A DNA stretch of 64,000 nt from Methylobacterium tardum (GTDB taxonomy: Bacteria > Pseudomonadota > Alphaproteobacteria > Rhizobiales > Beijerinckiaceae). Below the pieces are notes generated by a model that was not told where the DNA came from, made no database searches, and saw nothing but the letters and a program-made list of their open reading frames with translations. Below are positions 33,764-43,372 of this stretch, in pieces; position 1 is the first letter of the stretch, and every line of letters begins with the position of its first letter. The stretch is from contig NZ_CP097484.1 of assembly GCF_023546765.1 (NCBI RefSeq), positions 6,444,001-6,508,000 of the forward strand. The letters run 5' to 3'. The position numbers and the translations under genes are program-made.

Positions 33764-35131
33764 ATGGCGCGCGACAGCAACGACACCACGCCGCTCACCG
33801 CGCGCGCCGAGCTGATCGAGTGGTTCGCCGCGGGCGAGAAGCCGCGCGAGCGCTTCGCGATCGGCACCGAGCACGAGAAGATCCCGTTCTACCGGGAGAC
33901 CCGGGCGCCCGTGCCCTACGACGGCGAGCGCGGGATCCGTGCGCTGCTGGAAGGCCTCGGCCGCGAGACCGGCTGGGAGCCGATCCTCGATCTCGGCAAC
34001 ATCATCGGCCTGTCGGCGGAAGAGGGTGGCGCGATCTCGATCGAGCCCGGCGGCCAGTTCGAGCTGTCCGGCGCGGCGCTCCCCGACGTGCACGCCACGG
34101 CCGCGGAACTCGCCACCCATCTGGCGGCCACAAAACGCGCCGCCGATCCGCTGGGCATCAGTTTCCTCACCCTCGGCATGAGCCCCAAATGGCGCCGGGA
34201 CGAAACTCCGGTCATGCCCAAGAGCCGATACCGGATCATGGCTGGCTATATGCCGAAGGTCGGGTCGCTCGGTCTCGACATGATGCTGCGCACCGCCACC
34301 GTGCAGGTGAACCTCGACTTCGCCTCCGAGGCCGACATGGTGCGCAAGATGCGCGCCTCGCTGGCGCTGCAGCCGGTGGCCACCGCACTCTTCGCCAACT
34401 CCCCCTTCACCGACGGACGGCCCAACGGCTTCCTGTCGCGCCGGTCGGAGATCTGGCGCGACACGGATGCGGACCGCACCGGGATGCTGCCCTTCGCCTT
34501 CGAGGCGGGGTTCGGCTACGAGGCCTATGTCGACTGGCTGCTCGACATGCCGATGTACTTCGTCAAGCGCGGCGACACCTACCACGACGTTTCGGGTGCC
34601 TCGTTCCGCGACCTGATGGCCGGCAAGCTCGCGCAGCTTCCGGGCGAGTACGCGACGGTCTCCGACTGGGCCAATCACGCCTCGACCGCCTTCCCGGAAG
34701 TCCGCCTGAAGCGCTTTCTCGAGATGCGCGGCGCCGATGTCGGCGATCCCGGCATGATCGCCGCGCAGGCGGCCTTCTGGGTCGGACTGCTCTACGACGA
34801 ATCCGCCCTCGACGCCGCCCTCGACCTCGTGAAGGGGTGGAGCCCCGCGAACCGCGAGGCCGCGCGGGCCACGGCGCCGCGGCTTGGTCTCGCAACCCCG
34901 GTGGCCAACACGACGCTGGGTGCGGTCGCGGCCGAGGCCCTGGCCATTGCCCGGGCGGGTCTGCGCGCGCGGGGCCGCCGCGACGCGGAGGGACGTGACG
35001 AGACGATCTACCTCCAGCCGCTCGAAGCCATCGTGGCGGCGGGGCGGACCCGGGCCGAAGATCTGCTGGCCGATTACGAGGGGCGCTGGGGGTCCTGCGT
35101 GCGTGCTGCCTTCTCGGAATGCGTGTTCTGA
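33764..35131 (+). CDS. gshA: Glutamate-cysteine ligase (alphaproteobacterial type)
   Basis: 455 residues, like the Agrobacterium/plant-type enzyme. ATP- and substrate-binding blocks are visible: FAIGTEHEKIPF, ISIEPGGQFELSG, VNLDFASEADMVRK and ANSPFTDGRPNGFLSRR. It makes gamma-glutamylcysteine, the first step of glutathione synthesis. ATG 33764 is chosen; the frame is open far upstream into non-conserved sequence. No gshB nearby. Confidence 0.95.
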   Translation: MARDSNDTTPLTARAELIEWFAAGEKPRERFAIGTEHEKIPFYRETRAPVPYDGERGIRALLEGLGRETGWEPILDLGNIIGLSAEEGGAISIEPGGQFELSGAALPDVHATAAELATHLAATKRAADPLGISFLTLGMSPKWRRDETPVMPKSRYRIMAGYMPKVGSLGLDMMLRTATVQVNLDFASEADMVRKMRASLALQPVATALFANSPFTDGRPNGFLSRRSEIWRDTDADRTGMLPFAFEAGFGYEAYVDWLLDMPMYFVKRGDTYHDVSGASFRDLMAGKLAQLPGEYATVSDWANHASTAFPEVRLKRFLEMRGADVGDPGMIAAQAAFWVGLLYDESALDAALDLVKGWSPANREAARATAPRLGLATPVANTTLGAVAAEALAIARAGLRARGRRDAEGRDETIYLQPLEAIVAAGRTRAEDLLADYEGRWGSCVRAAFSECVF

Positions 35132-35229
35132 CCGTGCTTCGGGCGCGCGCTTGCCCAGGCGCGAATCCCTGAACGGACGTGCTAATGGAACGTTCTGAGG
35201 CCCGCTTCGGCCTCGCCGGGGGGCGTTCC

Positions 35230-35559
35230 ATGATCCGTGTGACAACCATCTTTCTGGCCGCGATGGCCGCTGTGACAATCGCGGCCGGCCCGTGCCGGGC
35301 CGCCGACCCGGCCCCGTTCAACGGGGGCGGTCGCTGGCACTATGGTCCCGAAGGCCGGATCGCCGGCACGGTGACGGCACGCGGCCGGCCGCAATACAGC
35401 TACTACGGCGAATACGGCTACCCGGCCCCGTTCGGCTACGGCGTCGCCTACGCGCCGGTGCCGAGCCACGGGTTCGACACCGGGTATTACGGCCCGCGCT
35501 ATGTCTGGTCCGCACCGGCCGGTTATTACGGCCCGGCCTTCGGCTACTACGAATGGTGA
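35230..35559 (+). CDS. Secreted Gly/Tyr/Pro-rich hypothetical protein
   Basis: 109 residues. Signal peptide MIRVTTIFLAAMAAVTIAA, cleaved near GPCRAADP. The mature part is rich in Tyr, Gly and Pro (YSYYGEYGYPAPFGYGVAYA and ending YYGPAFGYYEW). Similar surface-exposed small proteins are common in this group. ATG 35230 is chosen for the signal peptide; the frame also opens at 35179. Confidence 0.65.
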   Translation: MIRVTTIFLAAMAAVTIAAGPCRAADPAPFNGGGRWHYGPEGRIAGTVTARGRPQYSYYGEYGYPAPFGYGVAYAPVPSHGFDTGYYGPRYVWSAPAGYYGPAFGYYEW

Positions 35560-35640
35560 GGCCGCCCGCTGGTATCGGCGGTCACGGGTCCCTATGACCG
35601 ACCCGGAGCGGGCTTCTGCGCCGTTCCGGGAGCCAGCCGT

Positions 35641-35898
35641 TTGCGGAACGACGATCCGGACTGCATCGAGGTCGATCTCAGCGGGCTGAAATGTCCGCTG
35701 CCGGTGCTGCGCACCCGCAAGGCTCTGCGGGCGCTGAAGCCCGGCCAGACCCTCGCGGTGACCTGCACCGATCCTCTGGCGATGATCGATATCCCTAACC
35801 TCGTGCGTGAGGAGGGCGCGCGGCTCGACGCGGCCGAGCGCCTCGGCGAGACCGTGCGTTTTCGCATGACCGCCTCCGTGAAGCCGCCGCATTCCTGA
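35641..35898 (+). CDS. TusA-family sulfurtransferase
   Basis: 85 residues with the CPxP motif of TusA/SirA (LKCPLPVLRTRKAL), where the Cys carries the sulfur. The remainder, EEGARLDAAERLGETVRFR, fits the two-layer fold. TusA relays sulfur to tRNA thiolation or cofactor synthesis. The start is TTG 35641; no better upstream start exists. It lies between the secreted protein and the Nudix gene. Confidence 0.9.
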   Translation: MRNDDPDCIEVDLSGLKCPLPVLRTRKALRALKPGQTLAVTCTDPLAMIDIPNLVREEGARLDAAERLGETVRFRMTASVKPPHS

Positions 35899-35936
35899 AC
35901 GATCCGTCAGGATCTCGGAATGAGGTTGGGAACGGC

Positions 35937-36512
35937 ATGGCACCACGGATCGGGGGCGTGCGCCTCGTGCACGACGGTTGGGCGCGCTATCTCGTGGCGG
36001 AGGTGATGCAGGAGGACGGGACCCGCATCACGCGCGAGATCGAGGATCACGGCCGGGCCGTGGCGGTGCTGCCCTACGATCCCGACCGGCGCGTCGCGAC
36101 GCTGGTCTCGCAGTTCCGGGCTCCGGTGCTCTATGCCAGCGGCCCGTCGAGCCACCTCGAGGTGCCGGCCGGCCTCCTCGACGAGGGCTTGCCGGAGGAC
36201 GAGGCGCGGCGTGAGGCCATGGAAGAGACGGGCTTACGCCTCGGGCAGCTCGATTTCGTCTCCAGCGCCTGGTCGATGCCGGGCATCTCCACCGAACGGA
36301 TGGACCTGTTCCTGGCGGCCTACCGCGAGGCCGACCGGACCGGCGCCGGCGGCGGCCTGGCCTCGGAGAGCGAGGCCGTCGCCGTGCACGAGATCCCGCT
36401 CCCGGAACTGGCCGCGATGGGCCGGCGCGGCGCCCTTACCGACATGAAGTCGCTGGTGCTGCTCTTCGCGCTGCAATTGCGGCGACCGGACCTGTTCACC
36501 GGAGCGGGCTGA
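35937..36512 (+). CDS. Nudix hydrolase (ADP-ribose-pyrophosphatase-like)
   Basis: 191 residues. The Nudix box is at LEVPAGLLDEGLPEDEARRE through AMEETG: the metal-binding REAMEETG is intact, but the first Glu of the G-x5-E part is Leu and the spacing is one residue short. The N-terminal GRAVAVLPYDP and following VSQFRAPVLYASG resemble ADP-ribose and nucleoside-diphosphate-sugar hydrolases. Substrate unknown. Confidence 0.83.
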   Translation: MAPRIGGVRLVHDGWARYLVAEVMQEDGTRITREIEDHGRAVAVLPYDPDRRVATLVSQFRAPVLYASGPSSHLEVPAGLLDEGLPEDEARREAMEETGLRLGQLDFVSSAWSMPGISTERMDLFLAAYREADRTGAGGGLASESEAVAVHEIPLPELAAMGRRGALTDMKSLVLLFALQLRRPDLFTGAG

Positions 36513-36514
36513 GA

Positions 36515-37378
36515 TCACCCGATCCGGTGCGGGAGGCACGCCCGGGCCGCGATCCCGACGAAGCGCCAGGATTTGATGAAGTACCGGCGGAACAGCCTGC
36601 GCGGCGCCTGGAGGAACCGGAAGATCCACTCGAGGCCGAGGCGCTGCATGACGCCGGGTGCCCGCTTCAGGCATCCGGCCGCGACGTTGAGCGCGTCGCC
36701 GACGCAGAGCACCATCGGGTTGCCCAGCGCCGAGGCATGCCGGTCAATCCAGATCTCCGATTTCGGAGCTCCGACGCCCAGGACCAGCAGCGTGGTGCCG
36801 TGTGCCCGGATCCGCTCCGCCAGGGCGCGGCTGTAGTCGCGGTCATGCTCGAACCCGAAGGGCGGCACGACGCTCGCCACCGCGCTGCCCGGCAGACCCT
36901 CCGCCCGCAGGCGGGCGGTCAGGACATCCGCCGCATCCTGGCGCGAGGACACGAAGAAGACCCTCTGCGCGTAGGTATGCGGGTCGGCGAGGATGCAGGC
37001 CAGCAGGTCGTGGCCGGTGACCCGCTGCACGGGCTGACGAGACACCGCTCGCGCCAGCCAGACCAGCGGCATGCCGTCGAGGGTCCTGGCGACGGCCCGA
37101 GCATAGGCGCCGCGGAAGCCGGCATTCTCGTTGAGCTGGACGATGTGGTCGATGTTGGCCGTCACGATCATGCGCGGCGCATCGTCCTGTCGGGCCGCCA
37201 CCGCGGCGACGATTGCGGCGGCGGTCCCGGTGTTGAAGCGCAGGCCGAACAGCTCCACGGTCGCGCACGCCTGCACGGCGCCGGGTACCAGGGAGGCTGG
37301 AAGCCGCGCGGTGCGGACCTCGCGGCGGGGCGGGTCCGCAGCGTCCAGGCCGAAGCCGACATTCCCGATCTCACGCAT
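36515..37378 (-). CDS. WecB/TagA/CpsF-family glycosyltransferase (GT26)
   Basis: 287 residues. The family is recognised by TANIDHIVQLNENAGFRGAY, LDGMPLVWLAR, VTGHDLL and LLVLGVGAPKSEIWI then FRFLQAPRRLFRRY. It transfers ManNAc(A) or a related sugar to a polyprenyl-linked acceptor at the cytoplasmic face. It overlaps the upstream GumC-like gene by 8 bp, so they are co-translated. Part of the second polysaccharide cluster. Confidence 0.9.
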   Translation of the reverse strand: MREIGNVGFGLDAADPPRREVRTARLPASLVPGAVQACATVELFGLRFNTGTAAAIVAAVAARQDDAPRMIVTANIDHIVQLNENAGFRGAYARAVARTLDGMPLVWLARAVSRQPVQRVTGHDLLACILADPHTYAQRVFFVSSRQDAADVLTARLRAEGLPGSAVASVVPPFGFEHDRDYSRALAERIRAHGTTLLVLGVGAPKSEIWIDRHASALGNPMVLCVGDALNVAAGCLKRAPGVMQRLGLEWIFRFLQAPRRLFRRYFIKSWRFVGIAARACLPHRIG

Positions 37379-38846
37379 CGGCGGCCCGGAAGCTCGCGGC
37401 GGGACGGGCGGCGGCGCGCTGGTTGCGTCGGCGGTCGCTGTCGGCGCCGAGCGCCAGGGCGATGCCGCCGCCGAGAAGCAGCCCGAGCACCAGGGCGACC
37501 GGAAGGACGATCTTAGGCGAAGGCGGGAAGGTCCGCTGGCGGGCGGGCGTCGCCACCGAGATCACCCGCACGTTGGTGGTGTTCAGCCGCTCCTGCTCGC
37601 TCGCCTCGCGGGCCCGCTTCAGATAGGCCTCGTAGACGCCGCGGCGGGCATCGAGCGTCCGCTCCAGCTCGCGGAGGCCGACATAGGCCCGGTCGCTGGA
37701 CACCGTCTCGGTCTTGACCCGGTCGAGATTGGCCCGAATCGCCGCCTCGCTGGCGGCGGCGCGGTCGTAATCCTTCTGGGTCGTCTCGATGATCCGCTCC
37801 TTCTCGCGCTGGATCAGCCGCTGAAGGTCGCGCTGCTGGGCGTATTGCTCGGCCATCGCCGGGTGCCGCTCGCCGAGACGGGTGGCCAGCTCGGCGGTAT
37901 TGCGGGAGAGCGTGGCGTATTGCTGACGCAGCGCCTGCATCTCCAGCGATTGCAGCATCTCGGGGAGCGCCGTGCTGGGATCCGAGGACCGCATCCTGCG
38001 CGCCTGCTCCAGGCGCGACTTGGCCTCGGCGGTCTTGATCGAGGCCGTGACGAGCTGCTGGTTCAGGTCGCCGAGCTGCTGATCGGTCAGCAGCCTGCCG
38101 CTGGAGGCTACGAGCTTGTGATCCTCGCGGTAGCGCACCACCGCGCTCTCGGCCTGCTCGACATCCCGCTTCAGGTTGGCGAGCCGGCCGGCCAGGGCAT
38201 CCGAGGCGCGCCGGGCCGTGTCGGTCCGGGCCGCGGCCTCTTCGGCGAAGTAGGCGTCGCCGATTGCGTTGGCGATGCGCGCGGCCTTCTCGGCGTCGCG
38301 GGACTGAACCGCGACGTCGATCACGAAGGTCCGCTCGGCCCGCCGGACGGTGAGCCGGTTCTGGAGCGTGTCGAGGGCGATGTTGACCGGATCCCGGCTC
38401 GCCGGCGGCGGCAGCATGCCGAGCGCGCCCTTGATCCAGTTCAGGGTGGGGTTGTTGCCGTCCGGCAGCACGAACTCGTCATCCTGATCGAGGTGCAGCT
38501 TGGCGATGACCCGGCGCAGCACGTTGTCGGACTGGATGACCCGCACCTGGCTCTCGGCGATCGAGACGCCGCTGTCGGCCTGGGGCTGGCGGGCGTTCAC
38601 GTCGTTCTCGGCGACGCGCAGGTCGCTCGGATCGGCGAGCACCTGCATGCTCGATGTGTAGCGCGGCGTGATGAGCCCGAGCAGCGCGACCGCGACCGCG
38701 ACCATGAACAGGGCGCCCAGGACGATGAAGCCGCTTCCACGCCACAGGCGCCGTAGGATCACGCGCGGTTCCGTCCGAGGCGTGACCTGGGGCAGCACCA
38801 TGCGCACGGGCTGATCACCGCCCATTCGTGTCGAGAAGTCGAACAT
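37371..38846 (-). CDS. GumC/Wzz-type polysaccharide co-polymerase without kinase domain
   Basis: 491 residues: N-terminal membrane segment about 38-58 (IVLGALFMVAVAVALLGLI), a long periplasmic region with coiled coil, and a second membrane segment near the C-terminus (IVLPVALVLGLLLGGGIALA). No BY-kinase domain follows, unlike its paralogue at 7800-9905. It should set chain length with the Wzy-like polymerase. The 282-bp gap to the upstream glycosyltransferase probably carries the promoter. Confidence 0.85.
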   Translation of the reverse strand: MFDFSTRMGGDQPVRMVLPQVTPRTEPRVILRRLWRGSGFIVLGALFMVAVAVALLGLITPRYTSSMQVLADPSDLRVAENDVNARQPQADSGVSIAESQVRVIQSDNVLRRVIAKLHLDQDDEFVLPDGNNPTLNWIKGALGMLPPPASRDPVNIALDTLQNRLTVRRAERTFVIDVAVQSRDAEKAARIANAIGDAYFAEEAAARTDTARRASDALAGRLANLKRDVEQAESAVVRYREDHKLVASSGRLLTDQQLGDLNQQLVTASIKTAEAKSRLEQARRMRSSDPSTALPEMLQSLEMQALRQQYATLSRNTAELATRLGERHPAMAEQYAQQRDLQRLIQREKERIIETTQKDYDRAAASEAAIRANLDRVKTETVSSDRAYVGLRELERTLDARRGVYEAYLKRAREASEQERLNTTNVRVISVATPARQRTFPPSPKIVLPVALVLGLLLGGGIALALGADSDRRRNQRAAARPAASFRAADA

Positions 38847-39128
38847 ACGCCTCGCTCCTTGACCTGCCGGGGCGGAGAACGCCGCCCGTCACCGCCTCCA
38901 TCGCCCTGTCTCTCCGCGGTGCAGCTCCGTGCCGATCCGGGACAGATCCTCGCTTGCGGCGGTCTCGTCACCGGCAGTCGAGCAACCAGCATACCGAACA
39001 AGTACTCTCGCCGTGGTGCAGGTTCCTGACGCAGGAAACGCGCAGATAAGCGATACAGCGACAAACGTAAGTGTCACGGCAGAGGGGCGCGGGAACCCCT
39101 GATTTTGTTGGGGACTACGTACTCCGTC

Positions 39129-40232
39129 TCACGCGGCGCCTTTGGGTGCGACAATTGACTCCGCCGCGTCGTAGGCTGTTCGATCGCCGGCCAGAAAACT
39201 TCGGAAACGGTGCGCATCCTCGGCTGCCGCCGCGTTCCAGCGTGCCACGTTCTCTCGACTCGCCTGGATCGCCCGGGTCAGACCGCCTTCCGCGATCCAG
39301 CCGAGCAGCGCCGCAACGGCAGAGTCCGGTTGATCCGGGCGGATCAGAAGCCCCGACGCGCCGAGAACCTCTCGGAACACGGGTTCATCCGGCGCCACCA
39401 CCGGCAGGCCGCCGTGCTGCACCTCGAGCAACGGCAGACCGAGCCCCTCTGCCTTCGATGTCGAGATCAACAAATGGCACGAGGCCGCGAGCCCGCGCAG
39501 CTCGGCATCGGACACGTAGCCGTAGCGATGCAGGTAGGGGGGCGGATCGTCGAGGAATTCGTGCCGGCCCCAGCCGACCCGGCCGACGAGATGGAGTTCG
39601 GCCGACACGCCGGCGCGGATCAGCGCGGCCGTCAGGGCCAGGGCGGCCGGATAGTCCTTGCGCGGCTCGATGGTGCCGATCGCGAGCAGCCGAAGGGGTT
39701 GGCCGGCGGCGTAGCCGGCCGGCCCGGGCAGATCGCCGAGGCCGAAGGCGTCGCGCACGCCAGGGCGGAGCAGCGCCACGCGGGCGTGGTCCGCGCAGAG
39801 GCCGCGCACGGCCTCGCCGGTGGTGCGGCTGTTGACGAACAGGTTCGGGCACCAGCGCAGGGCGAGGGCGAAGCTCGGGCTCATGTAGAGGCGGCTGCGC
39901 AGGCTCAGATCCGCCGTCCGGGTGATCAGGAAGGTGTCGTGGACGTAGAGCAGGCACCGCTCAGCCGCGACGGCGCAGAGCGGTCCGGGCGGAAAGCCGG
40001 GAAACAGCAACAGGGCCTCCCGGTCCAGGAGCGCCCGCAGCGGCAGGCCGAGCTGCTGCGCGGCGATCATGCCGGGCAGCGATCCGCTGGTCACCGGGCG
40101 GACCTCGTGCGGTGCCAGGGTCTCGGGCGCGAAAAGGTCGAGCGTGATCCGCTCGATCCCGGTCACGTGCCCGCGCAGATGCGTCTCGTCGAGATAGATC
40201 CGCCGTCTTCCGGCCTCGTCCCCGCGCCTCAC
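39129..40232 (-). CDS. Glycosyltransferase family 4
   Basis: 367 residues. GT-B donor half seen at LRLLAIGTIEPRKDYPAALA, HRYGYVSDAELRGLAASCHL and STSKAEGLGLPLLEVQHGGL, the EX7E motif. The N-terminal half (RIYLDETHLRGHVTGIERIT) is typical of mannosyltransferase-like enzymes that modify EPS. The start overlaps the stop of the two-domain glycosyltransferase by 4 bp. Probably transfers a mannose or rhamnose. Confidence 0.87.
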   Translation of the reverse strand: MRRGDEAGRRRIYLDETHLRGHVTGIERITLDLFAPETLAPHEVRPVTSGSLPGMIAAQQLGLPLRALLDREALLLFPGFPPGPLCAVAAERCLLYVHDTFLITRTADLSLRSRLYMSPSFALALRWCPNLFVNSRTTGEAVRGLCADHARVALLRPGVRDAFGLGDLPGPAGYAAGQPLRLLAIGTIEPRKDYPAALALTAALIRAGVSAELHLVGRVGWGRHEFLDDPPPYLHRYGYVSDAELRGLAASCHLLISTSKAEGLGLPLLEVQHGGLPVVAPDEPVFREVLGASGLLIRPDQPDSAVAALLGWIAEGGLTRAIQASRENVARWNAAAAEDAHRFRSFLAGDRTAYDAAESIVAPKGAA

Positions 40233-42208
40233 GGCGCGCTCCGTCGCAGCGTGCCGGCGAGGTAGAGACAGCGGCGCACGAAGAGCGGCATGCGGCGGCC
40301 CAGGACCATCTGCTTGGCCCGCCGCAGCCGGCGCACCAGGGGCGGCGAAGCCGCCGGAACTGTGCCGACGGCTCCCTTCTGCAGCGCGGCGGCGAACGGG
40401 AAGTGGCCGAGCATCGCCGGTGCGAAGGTCGGGCGCAGCGTGGCGTCCCGCAGGCCGCGTCGGCGAAACACCGCGTCCAGGGACAGGGCGGCCGCGGCCG
40501 GGCTGTGGCGGCTCTCCAGAGTGATCCGCGCGAAGGCGCCGAGCCGCGCCCGTGCGTCACCGTCCTCGACCAGCGCGGTCAGCGCCTCCGCCAGGGCGCC
40601 GGGCCGCACCGGGACGAGGCGGCCCGAGACGCCGTCGATCACCGAGGAGGTCAGGCCGGACACGCGGTAGGCGAGCGTCGGCACGCCGCAGAGACCGGCT
40701 TCGATCGGCGTCTGGCCCAGCGTCTCGTGGCGGCTCGCCGTGACGTGGACGTCGCAGGCGCCGTACCAGGCGGCGAGGGTCTTTTCGTCGGCGATGAGGC
40801 CCGGCGCGAACAGGTTGGGGACACCGAGCTTGGTCGGGTCGTCGAGCCGGCCGATCGCCACGACCCCGACGCCCGGACGCGTCACGGCCTGGAGCGCGGC
40901 GCGCAGGTCCGAGAAGCCCTTGTCGGGCCCGTCGACGATCACCGCCGAGACCAGGATCAGCACGTCGCCGGGCGGCAAACCGAGCCGAAGGCGCAGGGCG
41001 GCGCGATCGCCCGGCCGGAACACGGCGGTCGGGAAGGCCAAGCGGATCCGCTCCGCGATCGCGCCCGGCGGCGCGAGCTCCCGGGCGCGCAAAAGCGTCC
41101 AGTCGGAATTCGCGAGCAGCCACGGGCCGGCAGGGCCGGCAAGCACCGCGCGCTTGCGGACATGCATGCTGGCGATCCGGTCCGAGGCGAGCTGCGGGTA
41201 CTCGTCCGGTGTCGGGCAGGCGGCGTCGCAGCCGGCGAGGGCGCGGCCGCAATCGCGGGGATGGCAGCACCGGCCTGTGAGCGGGAACAGGTCGTGCAGG
41301 ACGAGGCCGACCGGTCCCCGCCGGGCGAGGCGTCCGACGATGTCGAGGCTGCGGGTCGCTCCGTGCAGGTTACCGGCGAGCACCAGATCGGGAGCCGCCG
41401 CCGCGATCGCGGCCTCGGCCTGCGGGAACGTGTCGGTCCACTCGGCGGCCTCGGGGCGGGTGCTCAAGGCGACTTCGGTCACGCGGTGGCCCGCGAGCGC
41501 GAGAGCGTCGGCGAGCCGGCGCTGCGCCACGCCGGCGCCGCCCTGGGTGCCCGTGCCGGTGAGCGAGACGATCGACAGGTCGCCCGTCGGGATCGGCGCC
41601 ACCGCGAGGCCGTGCAGAAGCACGGGGCGTCCGATGATGACCCGCCGCGCCTCGCCGAGCGCCGACCAGGCCGCGGCGGCCTGCAGCGCCCCGTCCGCAT
41701 CGAGGAGGGCGTGCGTGGACAGCGCGTCCCGCGCCCACAGGATTGCGCTGCCCGCGAACGCGCCGTCACCCGGCTCCACCATGGCGGCCGGCGCATCGAG
41801 AGCACGGACGGCGTCATCGTACAGAACGCGCAGGCCCGCCACCGCGGCAGCGCCCGTGAGCGCGGCTTCGAGCGCCAGGGCCGTGAGGGCGCCCGGGGCG
41901 AGGAGGTCGCCGGCGCCGAGCCAGAGCAGGTGGTCGATGGTCGGGTCGGCCAGCATCCGCTCGACCGCGGCGCGGCCGGAGCCGGGCGGCAGGAGGTCGT
42001 GCCGGACGTCCGGATATTCCTGGCGCAGGACCGACGCGACGGATCCGCCCGGATCGGTCCCGTGCCGCGTGACCGTGATGACGCGGATGCGCGGCCACGG
42101 TCGCCCGTCCGGCAGGGACGCGGGACGCGCGAGGCCGCCGCGGGCGGTCCCGAACGGCCAGCCGGCGATGCCGTGCGTGGGTGGCGGCAGGGTTGAGGTA
42201 TCGGTCAC
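40229..42208 (-). CDS. Two-domain glycosyltransferase (GT2-like N-terminus, GT4 C-terminus)
   Basis: 659 residues. The first ~170 residues have a GT2-like look (PRIRVITVTRHGTDPGGSVA, HLLWLGAGDLLAPGALT), although the DxD motif is not clear. From about 215 a GT4 domain follows: SIVSLTGTGTQGGAGVAQRR, VLISVSAVIVDGPDKGF-type donor site (ILVSAVIVDGPDKGFSDLRA) and SRHETLGQTPIEAGLCGVPT. Cys residues at GRCCHPRDCGRALAGC are unusual. Starts the unit that continues in the next gene with a 4-bp overlap. It is 84 bp from the selD stop. Confidence 0.78.
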   Translation of the reverse strand: MTDTSTLPPPTHGIAGWPFGTARGGLARPASLPDGRPWPRIRVITVTRHGTDPGGSVASVLRQEYPDVRHDLLPPGSGRAAVERMLADPTIDHLLWLGAGDLLAPGALTALALEAALTGAAAVAGLRVLYDDAVRALDAPAAMVEPGDGAFAGSAILWARDALSTHALLDADGALQAAAAWSALGEARRVIIGRPVLLHGLAVAPIPTGDLSIVSLTGTGTQGGAGVAQRRLADALALAGHRVTEVALSTRPEAAEWTDTFPQAEAAIAAAAPDLVLAGNLHGATRSLDIVGRLARRGPVGLVLHDLFPLTGRCCHPRDCGRALAGCDAACPTPDEYPQLASDRIASMHVRKRAVLAGPAGPWLLANSDWTLLRARELAPPGAIAERIRLAFPTAVFRPGDRAALRLRLGLPPGDVLILVSAVIVDGPDKGFSDLRAALQAVTRPGVGVVAIGRLDDPTKLGVPNLFAPGLIADEKTLAAWYGACDVHVTASRHETLGQTPIEAGLCGVPTLAYRVSGLTSSVIDGVSGRLVPVRPGALAEALTALVEDGDARARLGAFARITLESRHSPAAAALSLDAVFRRRGLRDATLRPTFAPAMLGHFPFAAALQKGAVGTVPAASPPLVRRLRRAKQMVLGRRMPLFVRRCLYLAGTLRRSAP

Positions 42209-42292
42209 AGCGGGTTTGATGGCTCTTGCACTCGGCGGGGCGAGAGCCTGAACGCGATTGTTGAAGATTGCCTCCCCGGCGACGCCGTGTCC

Positions 42293-43338
42293 TCAGCTGT
42301 CAACACGGATCCGGGCCGGCCCGGTCTCCACCCGGCCGATCCGGGCCGCGGCCGGGTAGCCGGCGGCGTGGATGCGCGCGAGGATTGCATCCGCCCGCTC
42401 GGCCGCGCAGGAGACCAGCAATCCGCCGGAGGTCTGCGGGTCGGTCAGGAGGTGCCGGCGCCATTCGGGAAACGCAGCCGGCAGGTCGACCGCCTCGCCG
42501 AACGCGGCCCAGTTGCGATGCGAGGCCCCGGTCACGAAGCCGTCGCGCGCCAGCGCCTCCGCCCGCGGCAGCAGCGGCAGGGCATCGGCCTCCAGGACGA
42601 GCGTCAGCCCGGCGCCGCGGGCGAGTTCCAGCCCATGGCCGAGGATGCCGAAGCCGGTCACGTCGGTGAGGGCGTGCACGGCGGGCTCGGCGGCGAGATC
42701 CGCCCCGACCCGGTTGAGCAGCGTGGTCGTGGCGACGAAATCCCGGTAGCCGGCCTCGTCCAAGGCCTCCCGCTTGATCGCGGCCGAGTAGACGCCGACC
42801 CCGAGCGCCTTGGTCAGGATGACGGCGTCCCCGGGCAGCGCATCGGCGTTGCGCCGCACCGCCTCCCGGCGGCAGGTTCCGATCACCGCGAGCCCGTAGA
42901 TCGGCTCGGGCGTGTCGATCGAGTGCCCGCCCGCGACCGGTATGCCGGCCTCGGAGCAGGCGGCCGCGCCGCCTTGCAGGATCCGTGCGACCACCTCGGG
43001 ATCGATCTTGCCCACCGGCATGCCCAGGATCGCCAGAGCCAGGATGGGACGGCCGCCCATGGCGTAGACATCCGAGATCGCGTTCGTGGCGGCGATCCGG
43101 CCGAAATCGACGGGATCGTCGACCATTGGGGTGAAGAAGTCGGTGGTGGCGATGACGCAGGTGCCGTCGTCCAGCTCCCAGACCGCCGCATCGTCGGAGG
43201 TCTCGTTGCCGACGAGAAGGCGTTCGAACGGGCCGGCGGCGGGCTGCTGGGCGAGCAGCTGGCGCAGGACGGCGGGATCGAGCTTGCAGCCGCAGCCGCC
43301 ACCATGCGCCAAACTGGTCAGACGGGGGGCTCGGTCAT
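42293..43338 (-). CDS. selD: Selenide, water dikinase (frameshifted at the N-terminus)
   Basis: Makes selenophosphate for selenocysteine and selenouridine. The frame from 43312 (TTG) gives 339 residues with the active-site [11 protein letters not shown] (catalytic Cys and Lys), [27 protein letters not shown] and [11 protein letters not shown]. The N-terminus is probably longer: ATG 43338, after a GGAG, is in another frame and reads MTEPP, and adding one C to the C6 run (43324-43329 on the other strand) joins it to [13 protein letters not shown], the usual family start. CcdA-like gene lies 34 bp upstream on the same strand. Confidence 0.88.
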
Positions 43339-43372
43339 CGCTGATCTCCGTTGCGGGCGCTGGCGCCGGCTG

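Noticed and set aside
43330..43340. In-frame TGA after MTEPPV suggesting selenocysteine in selD
   Set aside because: SelD proteins have Cys/Sec much further in, at GCGCK; the TGA is explained by a missing C in the run.
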